Below are positions 32,046 through 41,478 of a stretch of DNA of 64,000 nucleotides, one piece after another. A program made the position numbers and the translations under genes. This DNA comes from Phytophthora sp. 'mugwort' (lineage: Eukaryota; Oomycota; Peronosporomycetes; Peronosporales; Peronosporaceae). The stretch lies in the NCBI GenBank assembly GCA_033558025.1, contig JAUCEF010000001.1, positions 4,092,001-4,156,000 on the forward strand, written 5' to 3'. Position 1 is the first letter of the stretch. Each line of letters begins with the position of its first letter. The notes under the pieces were generated by a model. The model was not told the origin of the DNA. It searched no databases and worked only from the letters and a program-made list of their open reading frames with translations.

Positions 32046-33143
32046 ATGGCACTGTTATCTCGAGTGCTGACGTTTAAGGGCCACCGCGATTCGGTGAACA
32101 CGCTGCTGTGTGAGGAGGCCGTGCACCCGAATGTGCTGGCGTCAGGCAGCGACGACGGCAATTGCAGATTGTGGGATGTGCGCACCACGCAAGTGACCAA
32201 GTGTCTGAACGTCAAGAAAGCGCTGGGCACGGATGATGTGGACGAGTGCGCTGTCAATTCACTGGCCTTCGGTGAGGCCTCAGCAGGCGCAGAAAGTGCC
32301 TACATTTACGTAGCAGCGGGTAACAAAGTGCTGACGTTCGACATTCGGCAGCCGGAGTTGATAGTAAACTGCGCGGACAGGGAGATTTTGCAGCAAAACA
32401 AGGACGAGATTAACGTGTTGTCGCGGCACCCAGGCAAATACGGCAAGTTCCTGTCGGCGCCCGACGACACAGGTGAGATTTGCGTGTACGATCTCGATAA
32501 CCATCGCTTGTTCAAGACCCTGCGCGGACAGCACACCAACATTTGCAGCGCCGCGCCCTTCCGCCCGAACGCTCCGTGGGACTTGGTGTCTGGAGGAATG
32601 GATGGCCTCCTGCTCTTCTGGGACATTTCGCGGGGTCGAGTCAAGTTTACCATCGATCTTAACACGGGTGTAAATGGACTGGGTAATGGCGCCTCCGTTG
32701 AAGGAGAGAGTTCACGCACCCAGCAAATGTTCAATCCGCCTCTGGTGCACTCGCTGGCGTTCGCACCAAATGGCAAGTCGTTTGCTGCTGGCTTAGGGGA
32801 TGCCAGTGTTGCCGTTGTAAACTTCGGCTCGAAGCAAATTGTTCGCCGGCTAAAGCGCCACAATGCAATGGTTTCCCAGGTCCACTTCCCAGCGTTCCGC
32901 CCCGAAGATCGACTTGTGTCCACCGCCAACGACGCTAAGGTGTGCATGTGGGACTTCCAAGCGGCACTCTCACTTGACGCACCCTATGCCGGCAATGATG
33001 TTGACCTCGCGGCACCGAATCCATTCGTGGTCACGGAGTTTGCACTGAGTGACAGTCCCAATGCTATTACCACCACAAGTCAGCAGAACCTGATCGTTGT
33101 GGCCGACTTGTCCAAGGAAATTTCAGCCTACTGCGTAATGTAG
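32046..33143 (+). CDS. WDR53: WD40-repeat protein, WDR53-like
   Basis: A 365-residue single-exon protein made of WD40 repeats: GHRDSVNTLL...ASGSDDGNCRLWDV (about 10-50), a divergent blade ending VLTFDIR, then SAPDDTGEICVYDL, NICSAAPFRPNAPWDLVSGG...LLLFWDI, AFAPNGKSFAAGLGDASVAV and RLVSTANDAKVCMWDF. The region between blades 4 and 5 (QMFNPPLVHS) and the end (NLIVVADLSKEISAYCV) resemble animal and plant WDR53 (QLLNPALAHS and ILVADQTS...), as does the NICSSVAFRP-type motif, so WDR53 is the best name. WDR53 proteins are thought to be substrate receptors for CUL4-DDB1 ubiquitin ligases. This is the only intact housekeeping gene in the transposon-rich part of the window. The start was set at the first ATG. 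Confidence 0.9.
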   Translation: MALLSRVLTFKGHRDSVNTLLCEEAVHPNVLASGSDDGNCRLWDVRTTQVTKCLNVKKALGTDDVDECAVNSLAFGEASAGAESAYIYVAAGNKVLTFDIRQPELIVNCADREILQQNKDEINVLSRHPGKYGKFLSAPDDTGEICVYDLDNHRLFKTLRGQHTNICSAAPFRPNAPWDLVSGGMDGLLLFWDISRGRVKFTIDLNTGVNGLGNGASVEGESSRTQQMFNPPLVHSLAFAPNGKSFAAGLGDASVAVVNFGSKQIVRRLKRHNAMVSQVHFPAFRPEDRLVSTANDAKVCMWDFQAALSLDAPYAGNDVDLAAPNPFVVTEFALSDSPNAITTTSQQNLIVVADLSKEISAYCVM

Positions 33144-33385
33144 CATTGCGGAATGGATTTAAATTAGACGTATAGGTACATTCATCGCATTTTCAATATT
33201 TTGTGGTCAACGGCTCATCGTGATTGAACTTCTTCCAAGCATGCAGACGACAATTGCGGCCCACTTAGTATGCCGTGAATGTCTAGGATGTCGTGGTGAT
33301 TAGACGTATACAGTAGACGGATGTTTTCGGGCCGGGGAGCAGTGACACAGGCCTCCAAGCAAGGAACTTCCCTCCGGCTCGTCAA

Positions 33386-33615
33386 CTACTTGGTAGCTAT
33401 CGGCTGCACAGGCTGTATACATCCAACTTTGCCGTCGCTTCCGATGAGGCGCCACACGAACAAGATTAACATCATCCATTGAGCAATTAAGATGTTGAGT
33501 TTTACAAAGCTGAATCTCGGGCGAAGAATATCCCGAATTCGAAGATCACGGCAACTGACAACCAGGGTTTCACAAAAATCATTTACCAGAATAATAGCTT
33601 CATCCTTGTAAGTTT
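33386..33615 (-). other. Unrecognised reading frame downstream of WDR53-like gene
   Basis: A minus-strand frame contains LEQILETYKDEAIILVNDFC followed by a hydrophobic segment (LNILIAQWMMLILFVW). It looks like coding sequence with one membrane segment but is short, without known domain. It may be the C-terminal relic of a membrane protein. Confidence 0.2.
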
Positions 33616-33699
33616 CGAGAATCTGCTCTAACATACTCTGACGTGTCAACGTTCAGAACGGAAGTGTGCTCAGAATATTTGCCGTATTTTGTTAATACT

Positions 33700-34110
33700 G
33701 CATTCCTGATATTTCGACAGCGATGAAATTATATTCCGACACGTCCATTCAATGCAGACGGCATCCAGCCGTAGACCCTCCAGACTGTAAATCCTTAAAT
33801 ACAGTACATTAGTGTAATTTGTTTTGTGCTCTCACACATGAAGCCTAAACGTTTCCAAATGGTACTTCGGAGCGCTCGTGCCCATGTGGTTGTACAGCCA
33901 GAGAAAGATTCGACGTTGCGGTCCTTCAAGTTTGCTCCTTCGTCACGTCTTAAATAGATTAGTCCGCTGTTCTGTAGGGATTCAGAAAACTAAATATTAA
34001 AACCAATATATTGGTATTTCACTTGAAATAATTATTTGGGTCACATAGTAGCAACTAGTCATATTTTGTGTTGTGATACGTTTTGAAAAGTAGTTTAATA
34101 TTTTGCTGAC
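33700..34110. other. AT-rich spacer, no gene
   Basis: Nothing recognisable on either strand. Confidence 0.4.
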
Positions 34111-34118
34111 CAGTTCTC

Positions 34119-34620
34119 GTGCCGTTCCGAGCCCCATTCACTTTTCAATTTCCCCAAGCTGTCCCACCCAGAACCCACGACTTTCTTACGAGCCGCGTTT
34201 TCGCCCCGTCCCATTCTGCAAGGACTTTATCCAACCAGCAGGTCGCACAGTTCGTCTTCTCGCCTGCCCCTGACGAGCAAGGAGAACCGATTGGCTCAAA
34301 GGCTTTAAAGCATTGGGCAAATACCACAAGCAAACACCCCGGAATGGCTACACCAACGTGGTGTCGCATGTCCGTGACAACACCCAGACCACGAGAGCGA
34401 GATGCGCGACACAAGTGCGACACCTGCAAGAACTCTCGTCCCTACGTCAGCCAGAAGGCCACCAACGGTTTGTTTGGATGCATTGGTTTGGTCATGGTCA
34501 AAGTCGAGGAGAGAAGCATTGGTGAGGAGATGCCCAAGGAACTCCGCTTGATTCTCGACAGCTGGGCCCACGGTCAAATACTCCTAACCATGTTTTGAGA
34601 CCCCGGAGGACGACACGCGG
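34119..34620 (+). mobile_element. hAT-type transposase, N-terminal fragment with BED-like region
   Basis: After small frame changes the plus strand reads NQQVAQFVFSPAPDEQGEPI, KYHKQTPRNGYTNVVSHVRD, then VPYVSQKATN-type and GLFG/WMHWFGHG. NGYTNLxxHVRxxHPD followed by QKxxNxxGWMDW is the N-terminal signature of a hAT family common in oomycetes. The first Cys pair of the finger is altered. A matching C-terminal piece lies at 35.9-36.5 kb on the same strand. Confidence 0.6.
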
Positions 34621-35820
34621 TATCCTCTCCACTCCATGGCGCCGCTCGTGGACCGGCTGGGCGATGGGATCGCTTGCGGATGGCCTGCAGCGATCGCGCG
34701 GTTTTTGCTGTTTTTGGACGGTCTCTACTGATGTGCTGCTTTTAAAGGGCGCCAATCCTAAAACTCAACACTAATGTCCGTCCGTCCGTTCGTCCGTCTG
34801 TCACGCCATGGCGTGATTTTAGCCGCAGTCTCATTGGCTGCCGGGCGCAGCGAAGGCGGGCCGCTGTTGGCTAAGAGAACATTCACCGGAAGGCGCCATT
34901 AGTGAGAAATATAAATTAACGATTGGTTTAAACATGATGTAAATATTTAGCCTGCTTCCGTTCATTAGGCCGTCACATGCAGGGTGTGCAAGGCGCGCGT
35001 GGTGCCGCTCCCGCTCGGTCTTGACGGGCTGGACTGCAGCACATAGGCAGGTCCACCTACCGGGGCAAAACAAACCTAACGCCGCGTAGCGGCGGCGCTC
35101 GGCTAGCCCGCGTCCTTTCATTCCAAAAATGGAAGACTTCACATGCATTTATCTCACCGCTCTGTTGTCAATTTTTAAAACGAAAAAAACATGTTTGCGT
35201 ATGCACACGAATCTACAGCATGTGCGTTTGTGTGTTCTGTACAACTAGAGGCGTGTATGTAGAGTGCATCGGTAAACAAAATGTCCTTCTTGCGTTTACA
35301 CGTTTGTGATCAGTTACGCGCTGGGTAATGCTCTTTAAAACGTAATGCTACATTTAATAACAAATTTACCTTTTCGAACTCCAACCACGAATTGGATCAC
35401 CGTTAAGGTGAGTTTTCCAAGGAAAAGCCGTGGGTTCGATTTCCGCTGGCGTTTGTCTCCCTAGTTTTTGTATTGAAAGCCGGAGTGGAGGCGGGCAGGC
35501 ACTGGGACCAAAAACAAACCCACCGCCGCTATTAGCTCGGCTAGTTGCGCAGTTAGCAAGAGACTAGCTCGTCTCATGTGTGTACTGCTCGTTGGCCGTG
35601 TAAGCCACCGCCTCAAACTCGCAGTGCGTGAGCATCTCATACCCCATGAAAACAATTTCGAACAAGTGCAGACTCTCATGCGTAAGCTGGACGCTCAAGC
35701 AATTCGGTACATTATTATTGGGTCTACTGCTTTTTATATTAATACTGACTGCTACTTTGAATAATATTTTGAGCAGCCCGAAAACCCCACTGCAGCCAGT
35801 GCTGCGCCAAGACACGCGGT
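34620..35820. other. Insertion or spacer within split hAT element; tRNA-like promoter boxes
   Basis: It contains a TCCG-type microsatellite (34769-34795), a GC-rich block (34960-35120) and, at 35392-35446, sequence like an internal RNA polymerase III promoter: TGGATCACCGTTAAGG (A-box-like) and GGGTTCGATTTCC (B box). A proper tRNA cloverleaf cannot be built, so a tRNA relic or the head of a tRNA-derived SINE is the likeliest reading. Confidence 0.3.
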
Positions 35821-35829
35821 AATCATCGC

Positions 35830-36530
35830 CTATGCGATCATATCGCGTTATTTACGAACACCTTCCGGTCGATGGTGAAGACCTAAAAGACCTGACCTCT
35901 TCCCGCGCTACGCACTGTAGCCTCCGCAATGGTTCGAGGGACTGTGCTGCGTGGAGTCGATCTCCAAGAAGCCGTAGGCCGACTGCTGGACACCCGAGAC
36001 TTGCTCGACGAGCTGCTGGAGTTGCAGCCTTCGTTTCCGATCTATCTCGGTAAGGAGGACTTCAAGTCATTCGGAGATGCTATTACGACATTATTCACTA
36101 GCTGTACTCGTTTGTGATGCTACACGCAGCCCATAACGCCTCGAATCGTCCGCTCACCCAAGTTTGAGCCGGCGGTTGTGAAGGTGCTGGGAGGTCAAGT
36201 GGCCGGCTTAGCGGTGGTAGAAAAATCTGCTCTGCAGCCATTTCGACGTGGACTAAGCATAGTGCGTCCAGCCTCCCTCCGCGCATGATGAACCCAGCTT
36301 TAACGAGCGGGTGCTCAAGCGTCGCATAATCGACGCAGCCTCTAACACATACACCTTACAGGCCTCGTTACACCAAATGTGGTGGAGCGCCTGTTCAGCT
36401 CGGCCAGGGGGTGTTTTGCACCATGAGCGCCATTGTCTTTCCCCGATGGAGCTCGATGCTACTCTTCCTCAAGTCGACCATCCGTATTGGAATGTGGCAG
36501 CCGTCGATGCATGTCTGCAGTAACTCGTAA
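35830..36530 (+). mobile_element. hAT-type transposase, C-terminal fragment
   Basis: The frames read VRGTVLRGVDLQEAVGRLLD (from about 35929) and, near 36360-36500, TGLVTPNVVERLFSSARG followed in shifted frames by LFLK and HPYWNVAAVDACLQ. This is the hAT C-terminal dimerisation block (P-x-V-V-E-R-L-F-S, ... LFLK-N-x-x-x-W-x-V). It is in the same orientation as the N-terminal piece at 34.1-34.6 kb, so the two may be ends of one element with the catalytic centre replaced or lost. Confidence 0.65.
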
Positions 36531-36539
36531 GCAATGCAA

Positions 36540-37240
36540 TTCACACGAGTTCTCCAATATGCTATTGTTGATTATGCTCGGATTCAGTTATTTATTTTCT
36601 GGTATGAAGACGACGTTCATACGCTATATATTTCACTTTCTTTTTGCAATTGATATATACTGTAGTTTTGGGATCCCTTGCCACAGCAAATCTTGCTCCG
36701 TACCAACCTGTGCATTTTAGTAGCCATTGGGCACTCATGTACAATGTACCCAGAAAGTCTACCGGGCTTCGCGAAATCACAGGATCGGAAGGGCTCAGGC
36801 ACTGTAGAGGCCCTTTAGTGCTTACATGCGTCATCACCCTCGACCGCAGTTTGGTCCTCACTCTACTCCTCCCTATTTTCAAATTTGGCTAGCATAGCCT
36901 AAAACCAAAACAATCTACTAGCCTAACCACAAGCCCAACCTGCAGACCGTCATCACCATCGTTGCTGCCATCACCGCCATACTCGCTCCCATTCACGCTG
37001 AAGCCGAAATATGTGCCTCCATGACCTCACCTTCAAACTGCTCCCGCTGCTGTCCGGCGTGCGCTGACGACAAACGGAGGGATGCCAAGTACGGCATTTT
37101 CATTATGAATAGTGCATATCGTAAATAAGTTTATGATACGGCAACACGTACAAGCAACCGTAAGTTATATGTACTGACATCAGTCGGAAATCAATAATGA
37201 CTCTGTTAAAACTGCGTGTTATAAACGTACAAAGCGCATG
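36540..37240. other. No gene recognised
   Basis: Short frames only; AT-rich at the edges. Confidence 0.4.
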
Positions 37241-37250
37241 GTAGATCAGA

Positions 37251-37514
37251 TCACACTGTCGACCGGCCGACGTCCAGTCTTATTGACGCCCAAATAAGAA
37301 TCATCTCTAACGTGTATGCTGCGTGTGCCCAGATGGCGCACTGCGCCACATCGGCACTTTGAATGCCTTTTACCGTCTGGTCAAGGCGTCGACGAAGGCC
37401 GGGAAGTAGAAGCTCGAAATTCGAGCGGTGGGGTAAGGCCCCTGTCCAAGTGGAGAATGCGTTCTGATAACTACTTTTCCGACGATATGATTGGGTAAGG
37501 ACGACAGGTACCAA
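37251..37514 (-). mobile_element. Possible Harbinger-type N-terminal fragment, opposite strand
   Basis: FELLLPGLRRRLDQTVKGIQ resembles the N-terminal helical part of Harbinger/DDE_4 proteins. It is oriented against the element at 37.6-38.6 kb. Short and uncertain. Confidence 0.25.
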
Positions 37515-37592
37515 GTACCAATTTTGTAGATTCCTAATCTAGACCGCGATTTCTAGAAAACCAACTTTTATTGTGCCAGCCAGAGATCATTT

Positions 37593-38647
37593 GTGCCAGC
37601 AATGCAACGCGATACCGCCATTGTGTGGGCAGTCGTACTTAGCTGCGCCACAGCCGCTATCGTCGCTGCAGCTGGCCAGCGCAGCATTCGGGCACTCCGC
37701 TCAGGCATCTGTACTTTCCGCACCACCATTTTTGAGCAATCCATGCAAGCGAAGCAGACAGGTTGGCTTAAAAAGAAGTTGAGATGCGATAATTTCAGCT
37801 CGACTATCAAGCGATGCACGACGCATATGGACAACACCCGCCCACCGGCTCCAAACACGCTCAACAAGGGCATCGCGTTGGTCATGATGTACCAGGTACG
37901 GGCCAAGCCGTCACGAAGCTGGGTATTTCCAGATCAAGGCCTGTCAACTACATTAACGAGACGCTGGAGGTGCTCACCCCAAAGCACCATGTCACGGAGG
38001 CTGGTTGAAGTGCCGAGTATGGATGGGCTGATCGGCATTGAGAAAGAGTTCTACAAAGTTACCGGTTTCCCTGTGACAGTTGGTGCTACGATGGGACGCT
38101 AGCTGCTATTGCTCGTCATCGCGACTTCAAAGGGTGATATTGCAGGAAACACTACCCTACTGTTAACCTACAGGCGGCCATCGACCATCGCGATTAGTTT
38201 TGTTCGATTGGAATTACAATTACAACAGGTCGCTGTGGAACGGATCTGGACATAAGAAACCGTAAGTTTGTATATTACATGTGTTCATGTATTTTTAAAT
38301 GTTTCCTCTGACCCATTCTTATTATGATGTTGTAGGCTTTCAGCGAACGTTCCACCAGGAAGAATTTAATCGGGGACGCTGGTTACAAGATTTGGCGCCA
38401 CTAATTGACTCCCTTTCCGGAGTCAAATGCGGTCGGCGATTACCGGAAGCCTGTATACAATAAGTGCTATTCAAAGACACGAATTGCGGTAGAGTGTGTT
38501 TTTGGTAGGTTGAAAATCGCTTTAGAACACTACTCGGTAAACTTGAACAGAAGACCCCTTGGAGAATCTGCAACGCGATCATGGGTGTGTGTTGTTCTTC
38601 ACAACCTTCTCATGCTATCTAACGACAGTTATAACGTCGAGAGATAG
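37593..38647 (+). mobile_element. Harbinger-type DDE transposase (DDE_Tnp_4), degenerate
   Basis: The plus strand starts MPAMQRDTAIVWAVVLSCAT. After several shifts it carries SRSRPVNYINETLEVLTPKH (about 37930), FPVTVGATMG then LAAIARHRDFKG and YCRKHYPTVNLQAAIDHRD (about 38060-38195; first catalytic region), PPGRNLIGDAGYK (about 38350-38390; second Asp) and SKTRIAVECVFGRLKIALEH (about 38475; Glu), then RPLGESATRSWVCVVLHNLL. This is the full DDE_4 order, broken by at least four shifts or stops. It is different in sequence from the element at 1.8-3.05 kb. Confidence 0.75.
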
Positions 38648-38899
38648 ATCCCACGCTGAATAATCCGCTATGCATTCCAGAGGACTTATCCGATCAGGAA
38701 TAGCCAATGCCAAACATACAGGGATTCGCAAACGTGATGAGCTAGCCGACATGTTCGTTACTGAACCATAAACTCACAAATTACGACCAGCTGTATTCAT
38801 TTTCGTCATTCATACTGTCGCTGAATAGTTTGTCGCTTTATGGTCGCTCCAATAGGCGTTGTAGTAATTGTAATTAAAATTCTTGTAGTCGGGGTGTCT

Positions 38900-39564
38900 C
38901 TTAGTGATGCTCCTGCAATACCTCATCAATGCTTGGCTGGGATCGTTTCATTGACACGCGAGCTCATTGAACCAGCTATAGCATCTATGCCCGTTTGCAA
39001 GGCCGTTGTTAGCTGGGCAACCGTGATGCCTTCATTCGGTTTGGATGGCGAGTTATCCATAACCCTAGCGCTGTCGGCGTCATCATCATCCTCTAGGTGG
39101 GAGTCCATGAGAGTGTCCTCGCCCACGCCCGCTCTAGATGCAAATGCATCGTTCAGAATCTACGACAATGCTTCGTCAATATCCCGCAACTCATTGGTAT
39201 TGATCCCAGTTTGTTTAGCTGAACGCTTTTCTTTTCTGTTCATGCACATGAGGTTACCTTACTTTTGCCAGAGCTAATATCATTCACATGACGTAACCTT
39301 TAGTGGCGAAGGTTTATTCCATGTGCATGATATTAGCTCTGGCAAAAGAGAGCTCAGAGAGCTGCCACACTTGGCGCTAGCAAAGCGCTGCCACGTCAAG
39401 TTCTTCTTCGCCTTCGTGTTTGCAATCTCGAGGCGGCGCTTTACCTCGCCGTCTTTAAAGGGTTGCAGCATCATATCAACGATCATACTGTTCATCCGAC
39501 GCAAGCGACCGCCAGCGTTAGCCTCCGTAGCATTCTTCTTTGCCGTACGCTTTGTCGTCGTCAT
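38900..39564 (-). other. Basic DNA-binding-like reading frame, possibly Harbinger partner ORF
   Basis: From ATG 39564 (MTTTKRTAKKNATEANAGGR) the minus strand encodes a basic protein with KRRLEIANTKAKKNLTWQRF and SLSSLLPELISCTW. After an interruption at about 39285 it continues with an acidic end (LEDDDDADSARVMD). Harbinger elements often carry a second, Myb/SANT-like ORF and this sits beside one, but I cannot see the tryptophan pattern of a SANT domain, so the link is inference. The inverted repeat at 39262-39348 cuts the frame. Confidence 0.3.
39262..39348. repeat. 22-bp perfect inverted repeat
   Basis: CTTTTGCCAGAGCTAATATC plus AT (39262-39283) is the exact reverse complement of 39327-39348. 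TCATGCACATG (39240-39250) is likewise the reverse complement of 39320-39330, but in shuffled order, so a small inverted duplication with rearrangement is likely. Confidence 0.85.
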
Positions 39565-40074
39565 ACACCGCGTTGTACTTCGGACAGTGATGGAGTATCG
39601 GGGAACACTGTCGTCGAGCCGTTGCCGGTCGTCAAGCTGATGTCGATCTCAAGCTGATGTCAATCGTCACGCCGACGTTTGAAGAAGGAAGCAGCAACCG
39701 TCCACCCAAAGTGAGTGGCGGATCGGATCCGGTGCCGCCCAGGATGACCGTGGCAAGGGAGCTGTTCTTGCAAAGTGCGGAAACGGAAGTGCGAATGGTT
39801 GGCGAAAGAGGAGCCGTCCCTCGTGCTCACCTGGCCTAGCTACAGAACACGTGTCGCTCCGAGTCAAAGTTGAACGGCTATCCTAATCCTCCTGGACTTA
39901 CCTCCTGCGGCAGAACGCATTGTGCACTTGGACAAAGACCTGAGCGGTGTTTCCAACGAGTTGTAAATTATTGCATTAGGGTCTTATTTTCGGTAAATTA
40001 TTTACGGACAGCGTTGACGTCAGTTATTTCATCCCGATTATTTTTTGAAAATACTGCCAGTCAATTTGCTATTT

Positions 40075-40240
40075 TTCGGTTTCTTCGATACCATCTACAC
40101 GTTTTCCGGCAAGCCCACGGAGGAGCAGATGCCGGCCGCCGGCCCCAACCCGACCTGCACTGGACTGTGTCAGGACGACAGTGACAGCGACTTGCCGGAC
40201 TGCACGATCGACTTTGAGACGATGCGGCTGGACACACGCC
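40075..40240 (+). pseudogene. Elicitin-like gene fragment
   Basis: YTFSGKPTEEQMPAAGPNPT leads into CTGLCQDDSDSDLPDCTIDF. The first Cys and the LPDC Cys are 15 residues apart, as between the fourth and fifth cysteines of elicitins, and PTEEQ and LPDCT are common in the family. The third cysteine is missing, and neither a signal peptide nor the N-terminal cysteines can be found upstream. It is probably a third, older elicitin-like relic on the same strand as the other two. Confidence 0.45.
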
Positions 40241-40344
40241 GATCGGTAGGCGCCGTACGGTGTATTCGAGTTGCGCAAAAATGCTGCAGGCTTAAACAGA
40301 AAAACAAGGAAAACTTGGAGCAGAACTCGCTTAGTTAAGGATTA

Positions 40345-41470
40345 TCATTGATGTTATTACTTACGAGTATTCAAGATATGTCAACCGACCGAAAAGGCCT
40401 TGCAGTACCACGATGATCTACTGTCTTACCCTTGGAAAGATACTTGAGCAGTTGCGTTGTTTCGAAAGTAAGCTTATTTGAGACTTTTAACTATCTCTGC
40501 TGCTGCTACGATGTCTACCATGGTTGCCGCTGATGTTTACCTCGCAGAATATGCACAGAACCATTTTGGCGCCACAGTCTGAGCAATCACCCTGACAACT
40601 CCAACTACCAGTACATGATCGACCTATCAAGTTGACTACTACCAAGCCTACAATAGATAGGCATGCCCCATAGGCACAAATGCGTTCAGCGCTGTGCTGG
40701 CTACAGTCCGAAGCCTGTCACCGAGTGTGACAACTAATTGACTTCTAAGACTTACGCCACACATTGCGCTCTATTCGAATAATCGAGTTTGACAAAATTA
40801 AAGAAACAAATTCAATTATAGTGCTCGGCGAGATCGTTGATTGCATAATTCAGCTTAAATTCGATTCTCTGATATCAGTACCAGACAGTGGGTTTAGTTT
40901 GTAGCGATCGAGCCCACATCCAATGGCCCTAAAAATCTTGGTTTTTCTCAAGGCACGATGGGTTAAATTTGATGTGGGGTGGATGGACAATGGGTTTATC
41001 AAACTTAACGTACTACTCATTTTTACAATGCAATTTAATTTTTGGTATATTTCAAGTTACAGGTGTTCGGGTGCTCTTGGAGTATCGACAGTCCAGCATT
41101 CCTGATGCCGACAGCGGAATATTTGTTAGAGTGGACATGGTACTTATCGGTATTGTTATGTGATACGCGGAAGATTCTCCAAGGAGGGACCGAGCGAGAA
41201 GACGTACGCGATTGCAATCGATTGTTGCTTCAACAACAGAATCGCCGGACCGACAGTCGGAGAGTCCTCGCAAGCTTCGTGAACCGCGAGACACGAGCGT
41301 TATCTTGGAAGCGCAATAACGGCTAGCTAATCAGAGGAGGATGCTAACAAAACAACAAATCCTTGTCGAGGTGCCCAAGAAGTTAAAATGTGGAAGCGAG
41401 CAGCTCACGACGTACATGTACAGCCGTGGATATCGATTGACCTATTAAACGAACAACAAATTAACTCAGT
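40345..41470. other. No gene recognised
   Basis: A broken frame near 40500-40735 hints at a small secreted-protein relic but no domain can be named. The rest is AT-rich. Confidence 0.3.
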
Positions 41471-41478
41471 AATAGCTC

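Noticed and set aside
35392..35460. Functional tRNA gene
   Set aside because: A T-arm-like sequence is present but acceptor and anticodon stems cannot be formed.
40490..40740. Small cysteine-rich secreted protein gene
   Set aside because: Frames are broken by stops and no signal peptide plus cysteine pattern could be followed.
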